This document shows positions 44,504 through 56,132 of a stretch of 64,000 nucleotides of DNA, one piece after another. A model generated the notes under the pieces. It saw only the letters and a program-made list of their open reading frames with translations, was not told the DNA's origin and made no database searches. The DNA comes from Mesocentrotus franciscanus (taxonomy: Eukaryota > Echinodermata > Echinoidea > Camarodonta > Strongylocentrotidae): assembly GCA_037976565.1 (NCBI GenBank), contig CP137666.1:3452060-3516059 (forward strand). Reading direction: 5' to 3'. Every line of letters starts with the position of its first letter. Position 1 is the stretch's first letter. Position numbers and translations under genes: made by a program.

Positions 44504-44735
44504 TTTGATAAAGTCAATTTTTACCTATATACATGTCTCTTTGTCACTTACAAAGTGTGCAGCATTTTATTATACGTGCTACGACAAGATATTTTTATTA
44601 ACCAAAATCTCACTCGCTACGCTCGCTTGCATTTATTGTATATTATTATAAGTAACATAATAAAGGTCTCATTCAATTTTCATTAGATTGTGTTTAAAAC
44701 CGTATCCTGCTTGGTTATTTCATCTCCTCATACAC
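44504..44735 (+). repeat. GTGCCCC element copy 3, tail part
   Basis: Resumes after the LINE and ends with CTCGCTACGCTCGCTTGC, AAGGTCTCATTC, ATTAGATTGTGTTTAAAACC and CCTGCTTGGTTATTTCATCT, shared with the tail of copy 1. Confidence 0.65.
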
Positions 44736-45030
44736 CTTGCATACACCTCCTCAGCCTGTTTGTCCCGATGCTGTTCAAGAGAACTTCGTATTCTTGAGAA
44801 TGCAAGCATAGGTATTTAAATTTAAATTTATAGCAGCTAGGCTAGATCTGTTGAATCTTGCTAGTTCTCAACTAGATTGCGAACCCCACCAGTAAACAAG
44901 TGATATACCATGGTACATTTTCATGTATTTTCGCAAACTAAACTTCACTGTACCCCAGCGTTTTCGCCATGGCTGAGTGCTTACGATCAAAGGATGAATG
45001 ATGTATGGTAATCTTTTAAGTTGTACAATC

Positions 45031-45415
45031 ATAGCCGCCGGAAGTGGGAGGGGGCAAAACGCATTTAGCCCCAAAAAAAAAAAAAAAAAGTAAAGGAGTA
45101 AAAAAGGTTTGTATATTTTAACCAAAAAGAAATAAAAAGTAATAAAACCTGAATTAAATCACATAAAAATTATATTCCATTCAAAGAAAAGGAGAGTTAA
45201 CAGGAATTGAATTTCCTAAACATTCCGCATGCCCCTATAATGTTATCAATGGAGGATTTTATAATAGCGATACGCGCATATCGTGGAAATATTGTGGGAG
45301 GACGGGAAAGCGCGAGTGTTTTTTATTATAGGGGTGAGAAGACATGAGCCCCTGAACACTGGCGTATTGATTGGGGGGGATGGGTGCCCCCCGGCCCCCC
45401 ACTTCCGGCGCCTAT
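45031..45415. mobile_element. foldback element with CGCCGGAAGTGGG termini
   Basis: Left end ATAGCCGCCGGAAGTGGG; right end, complemented, ATAGGCGCCGGAAGTGGG (one mismatch in 18). G/C runs follow inside each end. AT-rich, non-coding core. Confidence 0.8.
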
Positions 45416-45792
45416 GAATGGTATCACTTAAGCTGTTTTAAATTGGTTAGGAAATATACATTCTAACATTGATTTATTAACCATAATATAGGTTAAGGGG
45501 GAAATTATGACAGGAGCGGACATCTTGAAAACTTTATATAATACCGTCAATACCATATGAAGATCCGTGAATCATTTGTTATCATGATTATGACAGATAA
45601 TGTTGTGACCTTTTGGTATATATATTGGAAACCAATAAATTCACTTGCAAGTAGTATTTTTAACATGATTACCTCCTTGCGTGAACATAGGCCTAGCAAG
45701 TTAGGAAGAATATAACAGATGCTTCAGAAAAAAAGACATGACAGGAGTAAATTTGAATCACTGATTGAATTAAACTTTTCTTATTTTCACAG

Positions 45793-45840
45793 GCAGAGGA
45801 CTTGGAACTGCACAGTATTTAAAGCAGTAGTTAATATAAG
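45793..45840 (+). pseudogene. decayed acetyltransferase exon 3 duplicate
   Basis: After a good acceptor (cttattttcacag) the sequence reads GC AGA GGA CTT GGA ACT GCA, i.e. (G)RGLGTA, a canonical acetyl-CoA loop. The frame then shifts relative to the intact exon 3 and reaches a stop, and the donor position reads ATAAGT. It fits a dead copy of the 40.1-kb exon. Confidence 0.5.
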
Positions 45841-46194
45841 TAAAATAAAATAAGCTAAAGAAGAGCATACAAAATTGCAAAATCCCGTTTATTGTGATTA
45901 AGGGCTGAATAGTTTAGAAAGATATTTCAGTATTGTCATATCCAATCTTTCAATCTGAGAAAGACATATAGAGGCTGTATTTCTATGTTTCTTTCTGATT
46001 ATTTCACCCTAAATCATTCAGATACCTAATAAGCATGTATGTAAGATTACAACACAACCATGAAGGTACTTGGGTCAATTCAACATGTCCCCCTTTAACC
46101 TAATCGTGTTTTGTCTATATACCCAGTTTGTATAATATCCATATGTTGTATTGATCATTTCGTATATTGTCCACAAGGTCTATCATCTACTTCA

Positions 46195-46383
46195 GTTCAG
46201 TTTAGTTCGTTTATTCATTTCATTTTCATAAAAAACACAGCAAAAGCAAATAAACATACAAGTATATATACATACTAAGGCAGAGAATGTTCAGTCTATA
46301 GAAAATAAATTCAAATGAAATAGGAGAACGAAGGAAAAGCCCATGGTGGCCTTGTTTACAAAATTTCCCCTGAATATTATAAT
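46195..46383 (-). mobile_element. LINE 3' fragment
   Basis: Minus-strand tail of AACTGAA-type repeats (46195-46215) with an AT-rich 3' UTR. It abuts the longer LINE to the right. Confidence 0.55.
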
Positions 46384-49300
46384 TGATATTGATATCTTTA
46401 TTTATACACGGTTAAAAAAGCTCAAACAGTTACAAGACTGATTTCCATTGGGGCCGTGTGAAACAACGTAAATACATCAAATAAACATATAATTTGTGAT
46501 TTAAAAAAATGACAATGGTACATCAAATGACATATTTAAAACAAACAAGAAATAACAGGATCAAGATAAATATTTATTTTGAATAACAATAGAAAAGTTC
46601 TGCCGGGAAAGAATATGTTTTTATATGAATAAAAAAAAAATAATCATGAGTGGCTGAACAAGAGTACTGTAAATATACTATAAATTCAAATACTGAGTAT
46701 ATATGAGCTAAAGATATCACAAAAAACAGCGATATCACAAAAAACAGCGATAACACAATATAAAGACAAACAATTACAAAAACATTTAAAATTGGAGGGG
46801 GTAAAAAGGTTTGGAAGGTAAATTCAATGGTACTCACAATACAAGGTCAGTTTCATTTGTTTTTTTAAACATTGAACTGTTTTTATATAAGCGTATGACT
46901 TGAGGTAGTGTTCCATATGTTTGGCAAAGTATTTCTTACAGATTTTTTAGAGAATGAACTGTTCACTTTCCATAAATGAAACATGTTGCAAAGCCGAGTA
47001 TTATGAGAATGAATTTGGTTATTGACCGAGAATATGGACGATATTCTTTTTGGAAGTATATTTTGAAAAAATTGAAAACCAATTAGTGCAGTATGGTATT
47101 TGAATAAATCGAAAAAAATAGGGTTTTTAAACTAAGAAATAAAGGAGCAGAATGGGCATAATAATCGCTACCTGTACAAATACGTAGAGCCTTCTTTGTA
47201 ATTTGAAGAGGGTATTAATTCTTCCATGACACCTTTTTCCACAAAATGTAATACAATATGTCAGATAAGGTGACATAAGTGAGTTGTACAAAGTAAATAA
47301 AATGGGAAATGGTACCTGAAATTTCAATTTATATAAAACACCAATACATTTTGATACCTTGTTTATAACAATATCGATGTGGGAATCCCAACGAAGGTTG
47401 TTATCTACGGATACTCCAAGGAAATTGACAACATTTAATTTTGATATAGGTGTAGTATCAATACTTAGGGTTACCCCAGTTAGTACATTGGACACATTTT
47501 TACTTTAATTGTGAAATATACAAAAGTTTGTTTTAGAAAGATTTACTATTAATTTATTAGCTCTGAACCAAGTTGATACCTTGTCTAATTCTTTGTTGAC
47601 CTCATGCTCAACATTATTTAAATCAGGTTGTGAAAATAAAAGAGTTGTGTCATCTGCATACATAATACTGCATGGCAGGGGACGATAGAGTTAAGTGGGA
47701 GTGTCGTGGTCGAGTGGTTTAAGGCGCTTGACTGGAGATGCGAAGGTCGAGGGTTCGAATCCCGACACGGCACTAATATACTTTGGCAAGATATTAAAGT
47801 GAGTGGATCGTCAGTTTCCATGTGCAGAAGGCCATAATTCGCTGACACCAGACTTGGTGGAAATAACATTAATGGGAGTACAAATCTGCACACAGCAAAC
47901 CCGTAGGCCAATCAAGAATTACCCCCTAATCTCTCGGAGAGTCTAGCTTCGGATCCCGCTTCGGATCGGGTGAGAGAAAAGCAAAGCATTACATAAGGTC
48001 GAATGGTCATAAAACTGAAGGCTAACCCTGGTGATTGACAACACCTGTTATTGGGTAAACACCCGAACGGGGTCGAATTCCCCATGAGAGCTGACTTCTG
48101 TGTGTCTTTAACCTGCACTTGCAACTCTCCACCCAGGTGTTAAATGGGTACCCGGTAGGATGCGACCGTCATTGTTGGTCAAACAGTTTTAGAGCGTCAA
48201 GTAACCGATTGCCTGGCTGGATTGGCCTGGCCGATTGCCTGGCTGGAATGCTCCCCAGGGAGTGAAGATTGTGCACACAGTGTGTGCGGGCAAGCACTGA
48301 ATCCAATGACCGGGGTAATAGTATCTGTAAAGCGCTTAGAGACATTTGTATTAAGCGCTATAAATATAAAAGCTGAAGATTATTATTATTATTATTAAGT
48401 CATTAATATATATTAAAAAAAAGCAATTGGCCAACAACAGATCCCTGGGGAACTATGCGTGTTATGTCTGCAAAATCAGAAACATGATTATTGTGCTTAG
48501 TAAGTTGGCGTCGATTGCATAAATAACTTTTTTTTAATTAAGAGGGTTTCCACGTATACCATAAAAGTTCAATTTGGACAAGAGAATTGAATGATCTACT
48601 ATATCGTATGCTTTTGATTAATCCATAAATATTCCAATGCAAAATGTATTGTTTTCCATTGCTAATGTCACTTTATCCTGCAAATCAATCAAAGCATGGG
48701 TTGTGGAATAATTACGTCGAAATCCAAATTGGCAATCAGTAATTATATTATATTTAGAAAGAAAACCATACAATCGGTTATAAACACATTTTTTTTAAAA
48801 ATTTGATATACAAGGTAACAAAGATATTGGTCGATAATTTGTTAATGAATGACGATCGTCTTTTTTAAATACAGGAATAATATTCGCAATTTTAAGTTTG
48901 CTTGGAAACGTACCAGTGGACAGTGATATACTAAATATGTAGACCAACGGTTTTACAATAGCATGAATGATTTGTTTGAGTTCAATGATTTACACACTTC
49001 AATCAATTCATTTTGTGATATAGGCTTAACAAATAATGAAGAAGAAGTTGGGACATGTAGGTAATCTGTATGAGAAATAGTATTAACTTGAGCTAGGTGA
49101 TTATTTGCATCAAACCCAGAACATGAGGAAATAAAATACGAATTAAATTCATTTGCAACTGAGATTGTTCCTTTTCAACCATTTTATCATCATTCATAAT
49201 ATACATCGGTAATTTTGGTCTTGATTTATTTAAAAGGGTATTGATAATTTTCCATGTGCCTTTGATATAATTTTTTGAATTTCCAAATTGTAAACAAAAG

Positions 49301-50700
49301 TAAGGTTTCTTTGCCTTTCTTAATAGATGATTCACTTTATTCCTATATGCTTTGAATTTATTTACATTTACAACAGACCTATAATGAATACATTTTTTAT
49401 AAATTTTATTTTTCTTTTGAATACACCGTATCAATTTTTTATTTATCCAAGGCTTTCTTATTTTCATTCGTTTAGATTTATTTGGTACCAAAGTTAAACA
49501 TTTGTTGTATGCAATGGTTATCAATGATATAAATGTATCGTACATCTGTTCTATATCCTGAAGGCTGTTTTAAAAGTCCAATCTATTCTATACAATTCAC
49601 CTAATAATGCTGTAATATTTTCAGTCGAGATTTTCCGAGTATAAGATTGAAGTGTTTTCTTATGTCTTTCATAATTATCTATATTAAAAAGGGAGAATAC
49701 AGGTAATTGATCTGTTACATCAGTACAAATTGTTCCGCTCGTATATTCGGATTGAGTAAGGTTGGTATATATTGTCGATTAATGTTGCGGAGTTAACTGT
49801 TATACGAGTGGGAGTTGTAATCAATTTATATAAACCGAATGAGCAGTTTAAATTTACAAATGCATTTGCACTGTTATTACAGTTGTATTAGTTAATTTTG
49901 AAAGATCTATATTAAAGTCGCCTGTAATAATCAAACCGCGACGAGATACACTAAATAGTAATTCATTGTAAAATTGGAAAAAAAAAAACATCGAGGTCTG
50001 AATTTGGCTTTCTATAAATATCTCCAACTGTGTAACTGTGTAATATCAAAAAATAAATATTCACAAGTTGAATCATCAGGTGTTAAAAATATCATCCCTA
50101 ACGGTGCATGTTATATCATCTTTTACAAAGAATGCAACACCTCCTCCTCTACTAACACAACCAATTCTATCCGAATGTATGAAAGTAAAGCCATGTAAGT
50201 GCAATGGAGTAACTGGTTTACCACAAATCCATGTTTCGGAAAGGGCAATTATTGAGAATTTATTCGACAAAGTATCAAGAAGATTTGTAATGCTATCAAA
50301 AGTTCTATTAAGACTACGGGCATTCATATGAATTAAACTGAAATTATATTCATTTTTTACAAAAGAAGAGTTAAATTCACTGGGTGTATTACATGAACAA
50401 GTATTACCATGTTCATAATATGCATATATCTGGATCCAAATCATTTAATGGATTACCATTGTAAAGGCAATCAATGAAACACATCTTATATACAAGCACA
50501 TGAAAACATATATATTATATTTGGTATAAAAAGTCTCAACCTACAAAAAGAAACATTGTTAAAACCTTCCAACTCTTATCTGTCCACCTCCTTTGAAACA
50601 GTACTAGGAAAGGTAATATACTGCTCGAGGAAACATTTTGAATTCAGACGGAATAAATAATATTAAAAAAATATCAATTTTACATAAATATTTATATATA
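46384..50700 (-). mobile_element. nearly full-length CR1-like LINE, inactive
   Basis: Minus strand, from right to left: apurinic-type endonuclease start NFSLIHMNARSLNRTF and IIALSETWICG (50.1-50.4 kb), linker with KPWINKKLIRCIQKKNK (49.1-49.5 kb), reverse transcriptase with FGFRRNYSTTHALIDL, SKAYDIVDHSILLSKLNFYG and ITRIVPQGSVVGQLLF (48.4-48.8 kb), MYADDTTLLFSQ (47.63-47.66 kb) and VNFLGVSVDNNLRWDSHIDI (47.4 kb). Tail of ATATCA-type repeats at 46384. Stops (for example before SKAYD) and frameshifts show decay. A SINE sits between the YIND and YADD parts. Confidence 0.87.
47701..48396 (+). mobile_element. tRNA-Ser-derived SINE inserted in the LINE
   Basis: The head (47701-47773) folds like a tRNA: acceptor GTGTCGT pairs with ACGGCAC, A box TGGTCGAGTGGTTTAAGGCG, anticodon loop CTGGAGA (GGA, Ser) and B box GGTTCGAATCC. 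The body includes CTCCACCCAGGTGTTAAATG (48127). The tail has a stem AGCGCTTA/TAAGCGCT and ends in ATT repeats (48379-48396). At about 695 bp it is long for a SINE. It interrupts the reverse transcriptase frame of the LINE between its YIND and YADD motifs. Confidence 0.85.
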
Positions 50701-51299
50701 TGAATAGTAGAAATCGAAATCGAGAATAATCATGAATATATATACAAAGAAGAACAAGTTTCGTGTAGTGTAATATGAAATAAGTCGGATGTCTAACAGA
50801 AGTATAATTATTTTGCCAATGAATTGCAACAATTTCAGATCATCTACGCTGCGTATGAGTTTGGTAGATTTTGTGACAGTACTTAAATTAATTTTCTTGT
50901 TCTTTTAGCAACGCGATAATTCGTCCATCTTGGCTCCAAGCAGTTTTTACTTTAGCATTTGCCCTTGTTTCATTGAGCAATATTTGGTCTAATACAGTTC
51001 TTCTTGTGTATGTTTACATGTATGTCCACTTATTCTAATATCCTTTTCCATGGCCACTTGAAAAAAAAATATGCTGAAAAACGGCTTCAGACAGCGCTTT
51101 GTGGCAGGTCTTTTAGACCAGAATGTGTGATATTCGAAATGATTGTGAAATAGTTTAATATTGCAACAATAATTATAAATATCATTATGATGATAAAAAC
51201 AATAATGATAATAATAATGATAAAATGTAGTGCACATCATTATCGTAACAGTAGTGATGACATAGCTACATGTAATTGCGTTATCATGGTATAGGCAAA

Positions 51300-52658
51300 A
51301 ATGTTATCATTCATTTTATTTGCAGATGACTGAGTGTATTTTTCTTTCACAGAAATCAACAAACTCTTTTGCAGACTGTAAACTCTGAGTTGACTAATGT
51401 GACTTTGTGGATTCATGCAAACAAGTTGTCTTTAAATCTTTAAAAAACTAATTATATGCTCTTTAGTAATTCCCTGAGTATATTGCCTGGAAATGTAATG
51501 TTCAATGGAGTTGAGATTGAAAGAGTATATACATTTAAATTTCTTGGCTTGCATATTGATGAACATTTAAATTGGAAGTACCATATTAGTAAACTTTGTT
51601 AATTATTGTCAAGAAATACTGGTGTAATCTATAAATTGAAATCTGTGTTCCCACTGAATATTTTACGTATGTTGTACGCAACTCTAATTTTGCCATATTT
51701 GCACTATGGTGTGCTAGCTTAATTGGGGCAACTCGTTCAAATCTCAAATGGATAAATTACTACTGGTACAGAAAAGAGTAATACGAATTGTTTGTAATAC
51801 TCACTATCTTGCGCATACAGATGTTCTTTTCTATAATAGTAGTGTTTTGAAAGTTGAAGATATTTATCATTTGCAACTGGGAGCTCTAATGTATGAATTG
51901 AATGCAGGTCTACTGCCAGTAGCCTTGGCTAGAATATTTAAGAAAAATAACCAAGTTCATAGTTATTCCACACGTCAGGCGCAAGCATATCACTTACCTC
52001 TTGTTAGAACGCAATTTGCCCTTACTACTTTGGGGTCCACTGGACCTAGGTTTTGGAATTCCCTTGAACCAAGAATAGCGCAATCGGTCAGTATTTATGT
52101 ATTTAAGCGCAAACTGAAGTTACTTTATTTGAGTCGATATCGTCTAGATTTATAGTTGTGATCAATATTTAAGAAAATTATTTACTATATAGTTTAGCAT
52201 AATTCTACGCCCGTTTCTCACATATTCTATTCATCTGTCTGTCTTGTTTCGTTTTGTCTGTTTCAGTCCTGTTGCTCTTAGTATTTTCCCGTTTCTCTTG
52301 TTTATAGCCCTTATTTAGTAGTTAGTAGATTTTATTATACTTATTTATGTTTATATTTTCTCAGTTGTTTAGTTACTTTAGTTTGTCAGCATTTAAATGT
52401 ATACATTATTCTTATCTGACGAGTTTGTTCTCTTAGGACATACTCATAAGCTACTCATGAGGGACCTTAAATCCACAAGCCTTGCTTTCAACCAAGGTCA
52501 CCTCATCTTTCTATTGTAACACCATATTCTGTTAAATTGTTATATTCATGTCATGTTCTATTGTAACACCATATTCTGTTAAATTGTTATATTCATGTCA
52601 TGTTCGTAAAGTGTGTTATGAAAGAAAGATAAATAAAACTTGAACTTGAACTTGAACC
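51300..52658 (+). mobile_element. 5'-truncated CR1-like LINE
   Basis: Plus-strand reverse transcriptase remains from FADD (51327, followed by a stop) through FKFLGLHIDEHLNWKYHISK, LYATLILPYLHYGVLA, LVQKRVIRIVCNTHYLAHTD and GPRFWNSLEPRIAQS to a stop at 52155. The 3' UTR has the two-tier hairpin (52459-52504) and a TTGAAC-repeat tail (52637-52656). Several in-frame stops. Confidence 0.87.
52511..52604. repeat. 47-bp tandem duplication in the LINE 3' UTR
   Basis: Two consecutive copies of a 47-bp unit starting CTATTGTAACACCATATTC. Confidence 0.92.
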
Positions 52659-52899
52659 CTACATTTCCTTCCTTTTTTGCTTAAAGCTCAGTAAAGTGTG
52701 TTAGGAGGTAACTGAACATGCATGCTACCCATCACAAAGGGTTTGTGTGCGTGCGTGCGTGTGTGCGTGTGTATGTGTGTATGGGAGGGGGTCTAAAGTC
52801 CCAATCCATTCCCGGATCAACACCCTTCTATCAAACCAGTAGTGGGCCGAAGCAGCATATTGGGATATAACATGCTTTTTATCCCTCCTATTTTTCCAG

Positions 52900-53186
52900 G
52901 ACTGCTTGTCATTGGGTTGCAGAGAAGTCCTTTGGATGTTAAACGGCGATAACCATCGTTTAAAAAGTTCTACAAGTCCATCGAGTCGGAGAACATGACC
53001 GAGTCGTTTCGCTTCGAATCCTGGCATTTAGCAGAGGCAAACATGTTGAAATTTAATCAAGAGTTTGAACCTTATTCTGCCAAATATGTACATGATCGAG
53101 TTCCAAGAGAATCCATAAATGTGGAATACATGTATTTAGATGGAGATGATGCTGTACTCCTCATTCAGTGCTTTAAATGTGGTTAG
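52900..53186 (+). pseudogene. decayed acetyltransferase exon 4 duplicate
   Basis: After acceptor ctatttttccag the frame reads DCLSLGCREVLWMLNGDNHR, then needs a one-base shift at the A-run near 52966 to continue KFYKSIESENMTESF. Intact exon 4 reads DCLTQ ... DTNHLDTRKFYASIGATNLTE, so this is a paralogous exon with a frameshift. It lies 7.1 kb from the exon 3-like fragment, with retroposons between. No exon 1 or 2 counterpart was found. Confidence 0.6.
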
Positions 53187-56124
53187 AAACTTTAAAAAGT
53201 AATTTTAATGTCACTTGAGTAGCTTACTTTGTTAAAGGAATAGTCAGAAAAACCAATTTTATGACTTTAAAAGGAATGACAAAAATACGATAATTTCAAA
53301 TGGATAATCGTAACCACATTATGAAAACCGGTAGCAATAATTTCTTGCCGATTAATTATTAGATTGAAAGATGAGAAACCTTCAAGGTTGTAACGTAACA
53401 TTCAAAGTACATGTAGTTCAGAGAAGTTGAGACCATAATTTGTTATTTCTAAAAGTACTTTTGGTTGATCTATATTATCATGTTTATCTAAATTTATTTT
53501 GTTTTTTGAGATAGCTATTTGTATTTCGACTTGGTGCAATTAAAAGCAAACTAATTGGGGTCTTAACCATGTTTACGTTTGGTAATAGAATTCTATTTGC
53601 TTCTAATATGATGAACATTGCAAGGTCTTTTCTAGTAACTTTTATTCCATCACGTTCAAATGATGTCAGATAACAAACAAGGAGGATTTCATAGTTATAT
53701 TACTTGTGTTGATGTTATGGAGATTTAAAAAAACATGCATTTACAAGTAAGCTTTAGTTAAATCAATGTTACTTAACAAAAATGGATTTTAACAGAAGAG
53801 TTATGAATAATTATTTCAATCTATAACGAAAGGTACGATGGGGCGATTGTCCCAAACGTAAAATACCATAGAAACCAAGTAAACATTAAGATTCTCTGTA
53901 AATATTGTCCATTGCATGGTTTCGCCTGCACTAGCTCCATCATTTATTATGACTTGTCTAGTATTATCTTTATCAAACATTCGTGATTAACATGTAGAAT
54001 AATCCATTCTTCTCTATTTATTTCTCGTCCCTAACTCTCTCTTTCCGTCCCCATCTCCCTACACCCCTCTCTCTTTCATACTCACACTAGGTTTTCTCTC
54101 TCATTTAGCAAAGCTGCACAATTAGATTAATATGTTTACCTTTCATAACAATTATGTTGAACATCTCGATTTTAATAAAGATAAAACTTTGCAAAGCTTA
54201 CACTGGTGTTTTTTAAAAATAAAACTGAACTTTAAAAGAAATGATTATAGCATGCAATGACAACTGTTGATGAATTTGTGATAATGTACATTTAGAGTAT
54301 ACACAAACACACACTCAAATACTTTTAACAAAATTCATTCTCGAGTTTCTCAGGGTTGCCTTTTAGGACCATTATAATTTATTTTAACAATTCTAAAAAT
54401 TTAGTTTGCTAGCAAATGATTTCAACATAATTTCCAATTACAATGTCCTGTGAGATACTTGAAAATATAAATTATCTCAGGATACAGACTTCATGTAATC
54501 AACTAATTCATTAAAATCATCAGGATGGCAATAGCGCAAGTCTGATTTGTAGAACGTTTTCTTGGACATTCCATATAATTGATACTATTGTATATTGATG
54601 TAATTGGTCCTATCCAGACTACAACTGGGACTATCATCCCACATAAAGGACCCCCCTCCCTTTCTTTTTAACAAATAACCTCTAAGACAATTATCATAGA
54701 TATAACTTTAGGATCTATCCTCCTGGGCAACTTTATCCTAAAAGCTAGATTAATCATTTATATCAATTATTTTGTATTTTAGAATATTACAGTCATAATA
54801 TTATGTACTATAATATATAAAACATTTAGGAAGTGAAACAAAAAACACAAACCTCAAACCACTTACTGATATTGAAACTCATTCACTCCAGAAGAAAACA
54901 AGTTTTGCTTTTTTTTATTAATCAGAAGACATTTTTTTATTTCATTGTATTCTTTGAAGAGGATTGGCTTTATTCCCATACAGGCGTTACTTGCAGATTT
55001 TTAGAAAATTATTGTTGCAATCATTACAAAAATAATTTAAAATTATTTTCTAAAACTTCCTTTTCTATCAAAGGAACGAAAAAAACCTTGTTCGTTTTAT
55101 TCTTTCAACTGAAAGTTCTAAAACTGAACTACAAAGTAGCACCTAGCGATAAAAACTTCCACTTAATCCTTTCTCATACAATCATATTTTTTCATTGATG
55201 TAAAGAATACATACATCCTACACTAAATGTTGTGATTTTGGCTAATTTAACCATGTATAAAATGTGTACATAATTGGGCTTAAGCTATATAAAAAACGAA
55301 AATTATATTTACAGCGGTTAATCACTGTCTTATTCAATCAAAGATTAAAAAGTAAAATGAAACAAATTTATGGTTCACAACTTCACATATAGTGGCTGTT
55401 AGGAATACATTAAGGTGTGTTCTAATCATATACATGCTTCCACAGTAGCAAAAATACTATAGGTTGATTACTCATACATGTATTTCAACACACAAATTAC
55501 AATGAAAAATATGGATACACAGCAAAATAATCTCCATGCCCTCGCATATAATCATGATATTTTGCTCATAAACCACCTTGGATTGATTTCAGTCTAAGAA
55601 CATTTTCAAATGAAAATGTTGAAAAGAATCTTTTATTAAGTTGATGAAAATCATCACACCCAATGTATTATGCAACACTATCAGCACATTACAACAGTAA
55701 AACATTAAAAACATTATCAACAGTAAAGGCTTGAATGAAAACAGCAAATAGCAAATCTCACACTAACCTGGAAATAAGTCATAGAAAATACTTACTGCTC
55801 ACTTCAATTCCAAACGCCATCATCATGATGGAAGACACTGTCTCAAGATGCCACTTTTTTAGTCTGCTTCAAAATACAAACTTTAAGCTTTCGCATAATT
55901 ACAATTCTATACACAAGTTGGATTTAAAAAGGCATGATTCAATAATTGTAATAAACAATTATCCCTTTCTTTTGTTTGGGATGTCCATGATTTATTGTAG
56001 CAGAGGATACAAAATACATCTGGTTCAATAGAAAAATACAAATCTACAACATGGTAGAGGGGTGAAGGTAGCTGGTTCCAGTAGGCAAGAAAAGGCACCT
56101 CTCTCCACACAACCATGATCCTCA
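53187..56124. other. AT-rich spacer with a reverse-transcriptase trace
   Basis: At 54340-54400 the plus strand reads SRVSQGCLLGPL then a stop, a relic of a LINE reverse transcriptase. The open frame at 54833-55198 is Lys/Phe-rich and unconvincing. Nothing else was recognised. Confidence 0.45.
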
Positions 56125-56132
56125 TTATGTAC
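56125..56132 (-). CDS. thyroglobulin-repeat gene, end of coding sequence
   Basis: Acceptor ctcctaccacag at 56133; GT completes Cys 6, then ACA (Thr) and TAA. The match to the required T|GY codon supports it, but the piece is tiny. Confidence 0.5.

Noticed and set aside
47701..47773. tRNA-Ser(GGA) gene
   Set aside because: The cloverleaf is good, but it is joined to a long SINE body and tail and inserted in a LINE, so it is a SINE head, not a tRNA gene.
54833..55198. 121-codon plus-strand frame
   Set aside because: Lys/Phe/Leu-rich AT-biased translation with no domain or supporting context.
55907..56125. A longer alternative last exon of the thyroglobulin-repeat gene (reading MRIMVVWREVP...)
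   Set aside because: It would need a different phase from the exon 5 donor; the phase-1 join instead completes the expected sixth Cys and reaches a stop after one more residue.
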